Below, in pieces: positions 18,842-27,971 of a stretch of DNA of 64,000 nucleotides. A model generated the notes under the pieces. It had not been told where the DNA came from and did no database searches. It saw only the letters and a program-made list of their open reading frames with translations. The position numbers and the translations under genes were made by a program. The stretch comes from Altererythrobacter sp. (lineage in GTDB: Bacteria; Pseudomonadota; Alphaproteobacteria; Sphingomonadales; Sphingomonadaceae). The DNA is taken from positions 170,699 through 234,698 of the forward strand of contig JAFKFN010000004.1 in NCBI GenBank assembly GCA_017308255.1. The letters are read 5' to 3'. Every line of letters begins with the position of its first letter. Position 1 is the first letter of the stretch.

Positions 18842-20446
18842 TCACCTCAGGCTGAAGCCGGGCGTGGCGGCCTCGGCGCGCTGTTCGTCTGCACTGCGCA
18901 GCCGGCGATCGTCGGCCGCCAGCGCATCCGGCTGATCGGCCAGGCCCACTTGCGGCTGGGCGGCCTCGTCGGCGGCGCGCGGCATCGGCCGCTTGCCCCC
19001 GTCCACGCCGTCATGCTCCTTGTTGAGGAAGAACTGCTCGGCCGCCGGCGCCGTCTGGAAACCGTCCGTCGGCAGGGCGATGTCCGCGTCGTTCACCGGG
19101 CGCACCAGGTAAGGCGTGACCACGATGACCAGTTCGGTCTGGCCTTTGCGGAACTCGGTCGAACGGAACAGATTGCCCAGGATCGGGATGTCACCCGCGC
19201 CCGGTGTCTTGTCGATCATGTTCTGCGCGCTGTTGCTCAGCAGGCCGGCAATCATGAAGCTCTGGCCCGAGCCGAGTTCTACCGTCGTTTCGGCGCGTCG
19301 CACGGTCAGCGCCGGAATGGTGAAGTTGCTCAGGGTCACCGCGCCCTGGGTCGAAAGCTCGGATACTTCGGGCCGCACGCGGATGGAAATCCGGCCGTTC
19401 GCCAGAACCGTGGGCGTGTAGGCCAGGCTGACGCCGTATTTCTTGTATTCGACGGAGGTCGTGCCCAGGCCCTGGCTCATCGGGATCGGGAACTCGCCGC
19501 CCGCCAGGAATTCGGCGGTTTCGCCGGACAGCGCGGTCAGGTTCGGTTCCGAAAGGGTGGTGACCAGCCCCTGGCTTTCGCCGGCATCGAGCGCGCCCAG
19601 GACATCCAGGCCCAGGAACCGGCCCAGGCCGGCCAGCGTGGTGTTGTTGCCAGGCGTGATATTGGTCCCGGGCTTGGCCACGATCTTGCAGGTCGTGATG
19701 TCGGCCGGATTGGTGCAGCTCGTCGGATCGATCGTATAGCCGGTCACGTTGGAGCCCATGCCGAGCGGCAGGTTGGGATCGGTGGTGACGAAACTGCCCG
19801 GCTGGCGGCCGCGCGAAAGCCCGAACTTGAAGCCGCCCGTGCCGTCGATCGTCGTCAGGTTCATCCCGAGCTGCCGCACCAGCGAGCGGCTCACTTCGGC
19901 GATCCGCACGCGCAGGTTGACTTGCAGCGGGGTGGCCATCCGCAGGCGGGAAATGACGTTCGTCGTCTCGCCCACGAAGGCCGAAACCAGCCGCTCGGCT
20001 TCGGCGGCGTCTTCGGGAGCCGCCACGGTGCCGGTCAGCAACACGGTGTTGGTGCCCATGGTCGCGACCTGGATATTCGCTTCGGGCATCGCCAGGTGCA
20101 GCATCTCGTCGATGCTGTCGATGTTGGAACCGACCCGCACGTTGGCGGACCAGACAATCGATCCGGCCGAATTGCTGGCGTAAACCGTGGTTTCGCCCCC
20201 GGCCTTGCCGAACACGTAGAGCTGGCGCTGCGATTTCACCTGCACATCGGCCACGTTTTCGTTGGCCACGAACACGTCGCTCATCGTGTCCGGCACGGTG
20301 ACCAGCTGGCCACGGCCGATCGACAGGACTAGATCCTGCGCCGGGTTGGTGACGGCCTGCGCCACGGCCGGTCCGGCCGGCGCCGCTGCCAGCGGCGCGA
20401 GCGCGCACATGGCGATCAGCACACTCTTGGAAAGGCGGCTTTTCAT
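18842..20446 (-). CDS. cpaC: Tad pilus outer-membrane secretin CpaC (RcpA)
   Basis: A 534-residue secretin. ATG at 20446 follows GAGGGGC and starts a signal peptide (cleavage near AVAQ at residue 30). After it come the pilus-specific N-domain with RGQLVTVPDTMSDVFVANE, a BON-like segment, and the bacterial secretin core around residues 250-470 with EPNLTALSGETAEFLAGGEF and LGNLFRS. The last 60 residues are a low-complexity tail rich in Asp, Ala and Arg. It forms the pore through which the Flp pilus leaves the cell. Confidence 0.95.
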   Translation of the reverse strand: MKSRLSKSVLIAMCALAPLAAAPAGPAVAQAVTNPAQDLVLSIGRGQLVTVPDTMSDVFVANENVADVQVKSQRQLYVFGKAGGETTVYASNSAGSIVWSANVRVGSNIDSIDEMLHLAMPEANIQVATMGTNTVLLTGTVAAPEDAAEAERLVSAFVGETTNVISRLRMATPLQVNLRVRIAEVSRSLVRQLGMNLTTIDGTGGFKFGLSRGRQPGSFVTTDPNLPLGMGSNVTGYTIDPTSCTNPADITTCKIVAKPGTNITPGNNTTLAGLGRFLGLDVLGALDAGESQGLVTTLSEPNLTALSGETAEFLAGGEFPIPMSQGLGTTSVEYKKYGVSLAYTPTVLANGRISIRVRPEVSELSTQGAVTLSNFTIPALTVRRAETTVELGSGQSFMIAGLLSNSAQNMIDKTPGAGDIPILGNLFRSTEFRKGQTELVIVVTPYLVRPVNDADIALPTDGFQTAPAAEQFFLNKEHDGVDGGKRPMPRAADEAAQPQVGLADQPDALAADDRRLRSADEQRAEAATPGFSLR

Positions 20447-20508
20447 CGTATTGCCCCTCGGTTTCAATTCGCTCGTCCTTGCGGCGCGGCTGGCGTGAGA
20501 GATCGTGG

Positions 20509-21600
20509 TCACGGGGCCACTACGGCTGTCGGCAGCACCGCGGCGGTCCTGCCGGCGCCCTGCGCCGTGCGGTCGAGCAGCGCGGTGCCGTTGCGGCCCA
20601 CGGGCTCGATCGTCTCTGCCTTGCCGCGCATGACGCGCACTACCGGGCCGCTCGGCACGGCCGCCGCGGCATAGGCCGGCGCTCCGCCGCTCGCGGTCGG
20701 CGCGGCCATCGTGCTGTTGCGGCGCGGCGTGGTGCTGCGCTGGAAGCGCGAGACGTCGCCGCCGGTGACGAAGCTCGACGTGCCGTCCTGCGGGCGGGCC
20801 ACGGCCTTGGTCAGCAGACGTTCCTCGTCGGCGCGCGAGGCGTTGTTCGGAAGGTCGATCGCGCCATCGGCGATCGCGCGGTCGAGATCGGCCTGGTTAT
20901 CGGCGATGGAGCGCAGAGCGAGGCTCAGCGTGCCGATGGTCTCCGCGACCTGGATCTTTTCGGCGATCCGCGGCGTGACTTCCAGGGTCACGGTGCGGAA
21001 TTCGTGGACCACGGTCTTGCCTTCGGGCGTGGTCTCGCTCTCGGTGGACTGGTCGGTGGCCAGCACGCGCAGGTTGCGCAGGATCGTCTCGGTGGTCTTC
21101 AGCTCCGGCCCGTCGTCGCCCGACACCGTCTGGGTCAGCATCATGTCGATGTGATCGCCGGGGAACACGAAGCCGGCGACGCCGGTCTTGGCCGAAACCT
21201 GCACCGTCACGGCGCGCATGCCCGGGCCGAGCGCGGCGGCCAGGAAGCCGCGATCACCCGGCGCGACGAGCGAGCCCTGGGTCACCGGCTCGCCGGCGGT
21301 GATCGCATGGCGCACCACGGTGCCCAGCAGCTTGTTCATGTCCGCCTCTCCATCCAGGAAGTAGGCGTCCTGAACCATCTCCTTCGGCCACAGCTGATAG
21401 CCCACGGCTTCGGCGGTGATGATGGTGCCGACCGGCAGGGCGCGCTTGGCGACCAGGACCTTCGGGCCTTCCGGTTCCACCGGGGCCGCGGCCGCCGCTT
21501 GCGGAGCCGATGCTCCGGCGAACATGTTCCGGGCCACCATGGCCGTGCCGATCGCGACGATCAGCGCCCCCAGCAGCAGAACCAGCTTCTTCCTGTCCAT
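20509..21600 (-). CDS. cpaB: Flp pilus assembly protein CpaB (RcpC)
   Basis: A 363-residue periplasmic protein anchored by one N-terminal helix (residues about 5-27). A SAF domain follows (about 48-115, KVLVAKRALPVGTIITAEAV), then the RcpC domain with FVFPGDHIDMMLTQTV and a strand-rich section ending LSLALRS. The C-terminal 90 residues are Ala/Pro/Ser rich and probably unstructured. CpaB/RcpC helps assemble the secretin channel. It lies between cpaA (68-base gap) and cpaC (62-base gap). Confidence 0.94.
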   Translation of the reverse strand: MDRKKLVLLLGALIVAIGTAMVARNMFAGASAPQAAAAAPVEPEGPKVLVAKRALPVGTIITAEAVGYQLWPKEMVQDAYFLDGEADMNKLLGTVVRHAITAGEPVTQGSLVAPGDRGFLAAALGPGMRAVTVQVSAKTGVAGFVFPGDHIDMMLTQTVSGDDGPELKTTETILRNLRVLATDQSTESETTPEGKTVVHEFRTVTLEVTPRIAEKIQVAETIGTLSLALRSIADNQADLDRAIADGAIDLPNNASRADEERLLTKAVARPQDGTSSFVTGGDVSRFQRSTTPRRNSTMAAPTASGGAPAYAAAAVPSGPVVRVMRGKAETIEPVGRNGTALLDRTAQGAGRTAAVLPTAVVAP

Positions 21601-21667
21601 GGTGCATCAAGCCCTTCGAAAGACCCCAATCGACTGATTGGGAGCGAATAGGATTAATTGGTTAAAA

Positions 21668-22168
21668 TCAGGTTCCGGCGGGGCCACCGCCCGCATAGCC
21701 GAGATAAAGCGTCCACAGCGCGGCCAGCGAAATGGCCACGCCATAGGGTATGGCGAGCTTGTCGCGCTGGCGGCGCATCACGTGCCAGGCGCCGAAACCG
21801 ACGGTAAGCAGGCCGCCCAGCAAGGCCATGGTCACAATCAGCGTCAGGAACAGCGACGGTTCGATCCACAGCGCCAGCGCGGTCAGCAACTTCACGTCAC
21901 CGCCGCCCATCGCGCGTATCGCGAAGAGTATGGCAAGAACCGAAAAGGTGAAAACGGCCACGCCGATCTGGGCGGCCACGCTGGTCTGGGCCCACGGGTC
22001 GGCCCACAGCGGCATGGCGCTGGCCCACCAGAACAGCGGCGCCCCCAGCGCGATCGCGCCGGTCAGCCAGTTGCCGATGCGGCGGCTGCGCAGATCGGTG
22101 AACGCCGCCACGAGCAGCGCGATTGCCAAGGCCGCGAGCAGGCCATACTTGAAAGGTTCGTCGAGCAT
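21668..22168 (-). CDS. cpaA: Prepilin peptidase CpaA/TadV (A24 family)
   Basis: A 166-residue membrane aspartic protease. ATG at 22168 is chosen, since GGAATGGGG precedes it; a GTG at 22189 would add seven residues. The catalytic aspartates are in FTDLRSRRI and in the GGGD motif of AMGGGDVKLLTALALW; the closing IPYGVAISLAAL is typical. About six membrane helices are visible. It cleaves the leader of Flp prepilins. It is the first gene of the pilus operon. No pilin gene lies beside it, so its substrates must be encoded elsewhere. Confidence 0.92.
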   Translation of the reverse strand: MLDEPFKYGLLAALAIALLVAAFTDLRSRRIGNWLTGAIALGAPLFWWASAMPLWADPWAQTSVAAQIGVAVFTFSVLAILFAIRAMGGGDVKLLTALALWIEPSLFLTLIVTMALLGGLLTVGFGAWHVMRRQRDKLAIPYGVAISLAALWTLYLGYAGGGPAGT

Positions 22169-22264
22169 CGAGACCCCATTCCCCGACACCCGTGTACCGC
22201 GCGCGGCTTACTAAAAAGTAACCAGTGGCAGGAGGCTCACATTAGCTATGCGGAAGGAGCGGGG

Positions 22265-23218
22265 CTGACGCCGGGCGTCTTCGATCGCCGCTCCATCCCG
22301 CAGTCCGCGCGGGAAAGCCGCTGGCTCGCGCCCGACGGGCACCCCATTCGCCGGCTGGACTGGCCCGATCCCGCCGCTCCGCCGCGCGGCTCGCTGCTGT
22401 TCATGCCTGGGCGCGGCGACTTCTATGAAAAGTATCTCGAAACTTTCGAGCACTGGCGCCGGCGCGGCTGGCGGGTCACGGCTGCGGATTGGCGCGGGCA
22501 GGCGGGCTCGGGAAGGCTGGGCAGCGATATGCTCACTGGCCATGTCCCCGATTTCGGCCATTGGATCGATGATCTGGCGGCGCTGTGGCGGCACTGGGCG
22601 GCCGAGCGCGACGGTCCCTTGGTGCTTGTCGGCCATTCGATGGGCGGCCACCTCGTGCTGCGCGCCGTGGCGGAAAAGCGGCTCGCGCCGCCGCCGGCCG
22701 CGCTCGTGCTCGTCGCGCCGATGATCGATGTCCGGCCGGAACGCGTCCCGCTCACCCTGCGCCGGATTTTCGCGTGGGTCCGCAGCTCAATGGGCGATCC
22801 CCGCCGCCCGGCCTGGAAGTGGAGCGAACGGCCCGGCGAAGTGCCCGCCTTCCGCCAGCGCCTGCTGACTCACGACGCCGAACGCTACGCCGACGAGTTG
22901 CACTGGCGTGCCGCACGGCCGGAACTGGCCATGGGGACAGGCAGCTGGGGCTGGATCCGCGCGGCGCTGGCCTCGATCGCCCGGTTGCGACGGCCGGGCG
23001 CGCTTGAAGGTGTGGAGATGCCCGTTCTCATCCTCTCGACACAGGTGGATCGCCTGGTGGGCACGCACGCCATCCGGCGCGCCGCCACCCGCCTGCCGCA
23101 CGCCGAAACGCTGTGGTTCGGTGCCGAGGCGGCGCATGAGATCCTGCGCGAAGTCGATCCCGTGCGCGATCGTGCCCTTGCGCAAATCGATACGTTCCTC
23201 GAACGCGCCCTATCATGA
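22265..23218 (+). CDS. Alpha/beta hydrolase, lysophospholipase/monoacylglycerol lipase-like
   Basis: A 317-residue hydrolase. The nucleophile elbow is GHSMGGH, the acid lies in LSTQVDRLV and the His in AEAAHEIL. No ATG, GTG or TTG lies in frame near the conserved start; a CTG at 22265 has an AAGGAG ribosome site exactly five bases upstream and gives LTPGVFDRRS, so CTG initiation is proposed. The N-terminus carries no signal peptide. It overlaps the downstream flavoprotein gene by four bases. Likely role is cleavage of lysophospholipids or other esters; substrate unproven. Confidence 0.85.
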   Translation: MTPGVFDRRSIPQSARESRWLAPDGHPIRRLDWPDPAAPPRGSLLFMPGRGDFYEKYLETFEHWRRRGWRVTAADWRGQAGSGRLGSDMLTGHVPDFGHWIDDLAALWRHWAAERDGPLVLVGHSMGGHLVLRAVAEKRLAPPPAALVLVAPMIDVRPERVPLTLRRIFAWVRSSMGDPRRPAWKWSERPGEVPAFRQRLLTHDAERYADELHWRAARPELAMGTGSWGWIRAALASIARLRRPGALEGVEMPVLILSTQVDRLVGTHAIRRAATRLPHAETLWFGAEAAHEILREVDPVRDRALAQIDTFLERALS

Positions 23219-24312
23219 CCGAAGTCTACGATGTCGCGGTGATCGGCGGGGGCATGGCCGGCGCCAGCCTTGCCGCCGAGCTTGCGTCACATGCCCGGGT
23301 GCTGCTGGCCGAGGCCGAACCGATGCCGGGCTATCACACTACCGGGCGTTCGGCCGCGTTCTGGGAGGAATGCTATGGCGGGCCCGACGTGGCGCCGCTC
23401 ACGCTCGCCTCCGGGCCCTATCTGCGCGAACACGGCCTGCTGGCGCCGCGCGGGGCGCTTTATATCGCCCGCGCCGATGACAGGGCGGCGCTCGAAGCGT
23501 TTCAAGCCATGTTCGCCGGCAGCGGGGTGCGGCTCGATCGCCTGGGCCGCGCGGCGATGGAAGGATATGTGCCCGGCTTGAGAAGCGACTGGGATCAGGC
23601 TCTGTTCGAACCGACTTGCGCCGATATCGATGTGGCCGGGCTGCATCAGCACTACCTGGCCGGCGCGCGGAAAGGCGGCGCTGATCTGCGCACCTCCGCC
23701 CGCCTGGCACGGGCCGAACGGGAAGGCCAGGCCTGGCGGCTGGATTTCGGCAAGGCCGGAGAGGCGCGGGCGGCGCTGCTGGTCGATGCCGCCGGCGCCT
23801 GGGCGGACGAAGTGGCGGCGCTCGCCGGCGTGGGGCCGCTTGGTATCACGCCGCTGCGCCGCACTATCGCCCAGTTGCGCACCGATCCGCGCCCCGCGGC
23901 CGATCTGCCGCTTGTGCTCGACATCAATGGCGGGTTCTATTTCAAGCCGGAGAGCGGCCGGCTGTGGCTCAGCCCGCATGACGAAACGCCCAGCGCGCCC
24001 TGCGATGCCGCGCCGGAGGAGCTGGACGTGGCCCTGGCCATCGATCGTTTCGGGCAAGTGGTGGACTGGCGCGTGCTGACGGTCGAACGCAAGTGGGCCG
24101 GCCTGCGCAGCTTCGCGCCCGATCGCCTGCCCGTCTATGGCTTCGATCCGCGCCGTGACGGGTTCTTCTGGTTCGCGGGGCAGGGCGGTTTCGGTATCCA
24201 GACCGCGCCGGCCGCCGCCCGGCTCGCCGCGCAGATACTGCTCTGCCTTCCCCGCGATGCGATGACCGCGCCGCTCGACGCCGCGCTCTATGCGCCCGAA
24301 AGGTTGCTGTAG
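23215..24312 (+). CDS. FAD-dependent oxidoreductase, DAO/glycine-oxidase-like
   Basis: A 365-residue flavoprotein of the DadA/DAO fold. The dinucleotide motif GGGMAGASLAAEL follows the first strand (VAVIGG). Further FAD contacts are LLVDAAGAWADEVAAL and, near the end, FWFAGQGGFGIQTAPAAARLAA. Members oxidise amino acids or sarcosine-like amines, or 2-hydroxy acids. The ATG overlaps the hydrolase stop (ATGA), implying coupled translation. A relation between an esterase and an amine or hydroxy-acid oxidase is plausible but not known. Confidence 0.9.
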   Translation: MTEVYDVAVIGGGMAGASLAAELASHARVLLAEAEPMPGYHTTGRSAAFWEECYGGPDVAPLTLASGPYLREHGLLAPRGALYIARADDRAALEAFQAMFAGSGVRLDRLGRAAMEGYVPGLRSDWDQALFEPTCADIDVAGLHQHYLAGARKGGADLRTSARLARAEREGQAWRLDFGKAGEARAALLVDAAGAWADEVAALAGVGPLGITPLRRTIAQLRTDPRPAADLPLVLDINGGFYFKPESGRLWLSPHDETPSAPCDAAPEELDVALAIDRFGQVVDWRVLTVERKWAGLRSFAPDRLPVYGFDPRRDGFFWFAGQGGFGIQTAPAAARLAAQILLCLPRDAMTAPLDAALYAPERLL

Positions 24313-24364
24313 CGAATCGAGCAACATTTGTTAGGCTGCGTCTCCACCCCTCAAGGAGTGCAGG

Positions 24365-24550
24365 ATGGCCCATCGCTTCGAAATCCGCCGGAACAAAGCC
24401 GGCGAATACGTCTCGTACTTCATCTACAACAGCGAAACGATCTTCTGGACCGAAGGCTATACGTCCAAGGCCAGCGCCAAGAACGCGATCGAATCGATCA
24501 AGAAGAACGGCCCACCGGCCGAAGTGGTCGATACCACCACAGCCGATTGA
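24365..24550 (+). CDS. DUF1508 (YegP-like) small protein
   Basis: A 61-residue protein with one DUF1508 unit: FEIRRNKAGEYVSYFIYNSE, a turn with TEGYTSKASAKNAIESIKKN, and a short tail. YegP carries two such units; a single unit is common in alphaproteobacteria. The fold is a small beta-alpha domain of unknown function. An AAGGAGTGCAGG ribosome site stands before the ATG. It converges on rnhA, separated by a strong hairpin. Confidence 0.9.
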   Translation: MAHRFEIRRNKAGEYVSYFIYNSETIFWTEGYTSKASAKNAIESIKKNGPPAEVVDTTTAD

Positions 24551-24569
24551 CTGCCGCCGATTGAAGGCA

Positions 24570-24592
24570 GGCGCGGCGTTCAGCGCCGCGCC
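24570..24592. terminator. Hairpin between convergent DUF1508 gene and rnhA
   Basis: GGCGCGGCG at 24570-24578 pairs perfectly with CGCCGCGCC at 24584-24592 around a five-base loop. The element overlaps the last codons of rnhA and follows the DUF1508 stop by about 20 bases. It lacks a T-run but is placed to end or shield both transcripts. Confidence 0.45.
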
Positions 24593-25017
24593 GCTTCGGC
24601 CGCCTCGCAGGCGAGCCGGTCCACGCGCTCGTTCTCAACATGGCCGTTGTGGCCTCTCACCCATTGCCAGGTGATCCTGTGCGGGGCGGCGGCTTCGATC
24701 AGCTCGTGCCACAGGTCCTCGTTGCGGACCGGCTTCTTGCTGGCGTTGACCCAGCCTTTCTTCTGCCAGCCGGCGACCCATTTGGTCATCCCGTCGATGA
24801 CATAGCGGCTGTCGGAATGGATCGTTACCTCGCACGGCTCGATCAGGGCCTTGAGGCCGCGGATCACGGCCGTCATCTCCATGCGGTTGTTGGTGGTCAG
24901 CGGCTCGCCGCCGGTCAGTTCCTTTTCGTGCGGCCCCATCCTGAGCAGGGCCGCCCAGCCGCCCGGGCCGGGATTGCCCTTGCACGCTCCGTCGGTGAAG
25001 ATGTCCACGCGTTTCAT
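24580..25017 (-). CDS. rnhA: Ribonuclease HI
   Basis: A 145-residue RNase H. ATG at 25017 gives MKRVDIFTDGACKGNPGPGG; a GTG two codons earlier is possible. All catalytic acids are visible: Asp in FTDGAC, Glu in NNRMEMTAVIRGL, Asp in IHSDSRYVIDG and Asp in ENERVDRLA, with the accessory His in VRGHNGH. It removes RNA from RNA-DNA hybrids such as Okazaki primers and R-loops. It is the last gene of the ispH-thrB-rnhA block, a conserved order in alphaproteobacteria. Confidence 0.97.
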   Translation of the reverse strand: MKRVDIFTDGACKGNPGPGGWAALLRMGPHEKELTGGEPLTTNNRMEMTAVIRGLKALIEPCEVTIHSDSRYVIDGMTKWVAGWQKKGWVNASKKPVRNEDLWHELIEAAAPHRITWQWVRGHNGHVENERVDRLACEAAEAARR

Positions 25018-25040
25018 CGGCACGCCATGGCCCAGCGGGC

Positions 25041-26015
25041 TCAGATGGAAAAGGCTTTCTCGCCTTCCGCCGCATAGAAGGCCAGCCGGCGGGCGAAATC
25101 CATCGGGTCCTTGCGGGTGACCAGCGCATCGGCGGGGGTGTGCAGCCAGTCATAGGCCCGCGTGGCCAGGAAGCGCATTGCCGCCCCCCGGGCCAGGATC
25201 GGCAGGGCGCGGTGCTCCTCGGCGGAAAGCGGCCGCCGCTCGGCATATCCCGCCAGCAGCGCCTCGGCGATCTCCGGCCGGAAGCGGCCATCGCTGCCAA
25301 AGCACCAGGCCGAATGCGTCACCGCCAGGTCATAGGCGGTCACGTCGTTGCAGGCGAAATAGAAGTCGATCAGCCCCGTCACCTCGTCGCCCAGCAGCAG
25401 GACGTTGTCGGGGAACAGATCGGCATGGATCACCGATCGCGGCAGGCCCTGGGGCCAGTTCGCTTCGAGGTGGCGCAGTTCGGTTTCGACCAGCGCCGGC
25501 AGCGAAGGGTCGATGGAATGGAGCCCTTGCCGGCCGCATTGCGACAGCAATTCGTGCCAGTGCGGCAAGGCCATGGTATTCGCGCGCTCGCCCGCAAAGT
25601 CGGCGGCATCGAGATGAAGCCCCGCCAGCGCCTGCCCCACGGCATGGGCCTGCGCCGCATTGGGCAGGTCCACCGAAACGCCCGGAAGGAATTCGATCAG
25701 CGCCACCGCCTTGCCGCGCACAAGACGGAACGGCGCGCCGGCGCGATCATGGATCGTGCGGGGAACGGGGCTGCCCTTGGCCGCGAGATGATCCAGCAGG
25801 CCGAGGAAGAACGGCAGTTCCTCCACCGCCACGCGGGCCTCGTACATCGTCAGGATGAAGCGCGCGCCGTGGCCGTCGCGCCCGGTGGTTTCCACCAGCC
25901 AGTTGGAATTGGACACGCCTTCGGCAATGCCCTTGGCCGAAACCAGCGCGCCGACATCGTATTCGGCCATGAGGCCGGCAAGCTCGGCCGCGGAAAGCGT
26001 GGTGTAGACGGCCAT
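25041..26015 (-). CDS. thrB: Homoserine kinase (APH-fold type)
   Basis: A 324-residue kinase of the ThrB type found in alphaproteobacteria, which has the aminoglycoside phosphotransferase fold, not the GHMP fold. Visible marks are the start MAVYTTLSAAELAGLMAEYD, the nucleotide loop GVSNSNWLVET, the Brenner-like motif IHADLFPDNVLL and the metal-binding DFYFACND. It phosphorylates homoserine for threonine synthesis. It begins 4 bases after the ispH stop, so both genes share a transcript with rnhA. Confidence 0.96.
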   Translation of the reverse strand: MAVYTTLSAAELAGLMAEYDVGALVSAKGIAEGVSNSNWLVETTGRDGHGARFILTMYEARVAVEELPFFLGLLDHLAAKGSPVPRTIHDRAGAPFRLVRGKAVALIEFLPGVSVDLPNAAQAHAVGQALAGLHLDAADFAGERANTMALPHWHELLSQCGRQGLHSIDPSLPALVETELRHLEANWPQGLPRSVIHADLFPDNVLLLGDEVTGLIDFYFACNDVTAYDLAVTHSAWCFGSDGRFRPEIAEALLAGYAERRPLSAEEHRALPILARGAAMRFLATRAYDWLHTPADALVTRKDPMDFARRLAFYAAEGEKAFSI

Positions 26016-26019
26016 TTTT

Positions 26020-26991
26020 CTATTCGGTGAGCTGGCGAGGCAGCTTGAAGATCATGCGCTCGTCCGCGCCGGCCAGCGTATGCTCTTCCACCGCGCGCCA
26101 TTCGCCCAGGCGGTCTATCACTTCGCGCACCAGCGTTTCCGGGGCGGAAGCGCCGGCGGTGAGGCCCATGGTGCTCACGCCCGCCAGCCATTCCGGCTCG
26201 ATGTCGGAGGCGCGCTGGATCAGCCGCGCCACGGCGCCGCAGCGTTCGGCCACTTCCACCAGCCGCAGCGAGTTCGACGAATTGGGCGCGCCGATCACCA
26301 GCACCAGCTCGCTCTCCGGGGCGATCTGCTTCACAGCCGCCTGCCGGTTGGACGTGGCATAGCAGATGTCTTCCGCCTTGGGGCCGACGATCGCCGGATA
26401 GCGGGCCTTCAGCGCGGCGATCACTTGCGCCGTATCGTCCACCGAAAGCGTCGTCTGCGTGAGGAAGGCCAGCGGAGTGTCCGCCGGGAAATCCAGCGCA
26501 TCGACATCGGCCACGGTTTCCACCAGCGTCATCCCGCCTTCGGGCACCTGGCCGAAGGTGCCGATCACTTCCGGATGGCCCCTGTGGCCCACGAACACGA
26601 TGTGCCGGCCGGCTTCGATCTGCCGTTCGGCCTGGCGGTGGACCTTGCTCACCAGCGGGCAGGTGGCGTCGAGGTATTCCAGCCCGCGCCGCTGCGCCTC
26701 CGCCGGCACGGCCTTGGGCACGCCGTGGGCGCTGAACACCACCGGCACGCCCTCGGGCACCTGGTCCAGCTCTTCCACGAACACCGCGCCCTTGGCCTTC
26801 AGCCCGTCCACCACATAGCGGTTGTGGACGATCTCGTGCCGCACATAGACGGGTGCGCCATAGCGTTCGAGCGCGCGTTCCACGATCTCGATCGCCCGGT
26901 CCACGCCGGCGCAGAAGCCGCGCGGCGCCGCAATCAGCACCTTGAGCGGCGATTTCGCTTCCGCGGAGGGAGTCTGAAATGGCGCGTTCAT
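26020..26991 (-). CDS. ispH: 4-hydroxy-3-methylbut-2-enyl diphosphate reductase
   Basis: A 323-residue iron-sulfur enzyme, the last step of the MEP isoprenoid pathway. The three cluster cysteines are in [25 protein letters not shown] and [11 protein letters not shown]. Substrate-binding histidines are in HEIVHNRYV and AHGVPK, and the terminal [11 protein letters not shown] loop is present. It supplies IPP and DMAPP for quinones, carotenoids and hopanoids. It heads the ispH-thrB-rnhA operon; the divergent lipoprotein gene starts 128 bases away. Confidence 0.97.
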   Translation of the reverse strand: MNAPFQTPSAEAKSPLKVLIAAPRGFCAGVDRAIEIVERALERYGAPVYVRHEIVHNRYVVDGLKAKGAVFVEELDQVPEGVPVVFSAHGVPKAVPAEAQRRGLEYLDATCPLVSKVHRQAERQIEAGRHIVFVGHRGHPEVIGTFGQVPEGGMTLVETVADVDALDFPADTPLAFLTQTTLSVDDTAQVIAALKARYPAIVGPKAEDICYATSNRQAAVKQIAPESELVLVIGAPNSSNSLRLVEVAERCGAVARLIQRASDIEPEWLAGVSTMGLTAGASAPETLVREVIDRLGEWRAVEEHTLAGADERMIFKLPRQLTE

Positions 26992-27118
26992 CGGCGCCGC
27001 TCTAGCGGGTGTCGCCGTGCGGCGAAAGGGTCAGGGTCCGCGCTTGCTGCCGCGCAGGCCATTGCCGGTGGCGGACGCAGGCCCTAAGGCCTGCCGCTTG
27101 ATCGAACGAGGGACCGGA

Positions 27119-27766
27119 ATGCATTTCCGCAAAGCGCTGTTTGTCGCCACCGCTGTCGCCGCACTGGCGGGTTGCGGGAAAACGGGTGAAATCGTGGTCG
27201 AACAAGGCGTGGGCATCACCGCGCTGCGCACCGTTTGCCCGGCCGTCGGCGTGCCCGATTTCCTCGGGAACGTGACGCTGTTTTCGCCGGAAGATGTGCG
27301 GACGCTGGATGCGCTGGACGTGTCCGCCGCCATCACCAACGTCCGCAGCGATTGCAACGACAGCGGGGACAAGGTCTATACCTCGGCCACGTTCGATGTG
27401 ATTGCCCAGCGCCGCGATACCAGCGGCGCCCGCACGGTCACCTTGCCCTATTTCGTCACCGTGGTGCGCGGCGGCAATTCGGTGGTGTCCAAGCGCCTGG
27501 GCGAAGTCACGCTCAATTTCGCGGATGGGCAGGCGCGCACCCAGGCAAGCGGCACGGCCGCCGCCTATGTCGATCGCGCCGCCGCGACCTTGCCCAGCGA
27601 CATCCGGGAGCGGATTACTCGCCGCCGCCGCGTGGGCGAGGCGGAGGCGGCGATCGATCCGCTGACCGTGCCCGAGGTGCGCACCGCCGTCGCCACCGCC
27701 ACGTTCGAGGTGCTGATCGGCTTCCAGCTCACCGACGATCAGCTGCAATACAACGCCACGCGCTGA
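27119..27766 (+). CDS. Conserved lipoprotein of unknown function
   Basis: A 215-residue lipoprotein. The ATG at 27119 (after a weak GAGGGACC site) gives a short signal with lipobox LAGC, acylated at Cys19. The mature part looks strand-rich (ATFDVIAQRRDTSGA, LPYFVTVVRGGNSVVSK) and ends in a basic RITRRRRVGEAEA segment and a further strand. I do not recognise a named domain, though the layout is common to outer-membrane lipoproteins in this group. An interspersed repeat follows and may end its transcript. Confidence 0.8.
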   Translation: MHFRKALFVATAVAALAGCGKTGEIVVEQGVGITALRTVCPAVGVPDFLGNVTLFSPEDVRTLDALDVSAAITNVRSDCNDSGDKVYTSATFDVIAQRRDTSGARTVTLPYFVTVVRGGNSVVSKRLGEVTLNFADGQARTQASGTAAAYVDRAAATLPSDIRERITRRRRVGEAEAAIDPLTVPEVRTAVATATFEVLIGFQLTDDQLQYNATR

Positions 27767-27789
27767 GGCCGGACGCTCACAGTCTGCTT

Positions 27790-27873
27790 CGTCATTGCGA
27801 GGAGCGTAGCGACGAAGCAATCCAGAGCCGCACTCGCACCGCCCTGGATTGCTTCGCTCCGCTCGCAATGACG
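27790..27873 (+). repeat. Interspersed inverted repeat, CGTCATTGCGAG family, full copy
   Basis: An 84-base palindromic element: CGTCATTGCGAGGAGCGTAG starts the left arm and the right arm ends in GCTCGCAATGACG at 27873. The inner arms GAAGCAATCCAG and CTGGATTGCTTC also pair, so the whole element can fold into one long hairpin. Further copies in this window lie at 33693, 34616 and 40624, with a half copy at 32325. It sits between a lipoprotein gene and argS. Confidence 0.85.
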
Positions 27874-27971
27874 AACGTTTCCATAAGACCTGGGCGCGTG
27901 CTTGTGATGGCGACGGGTCCCACTCACGCCATGGTTTCGCCAGCGGGGGAAACCCGCTAGTGGCGCGGCCT

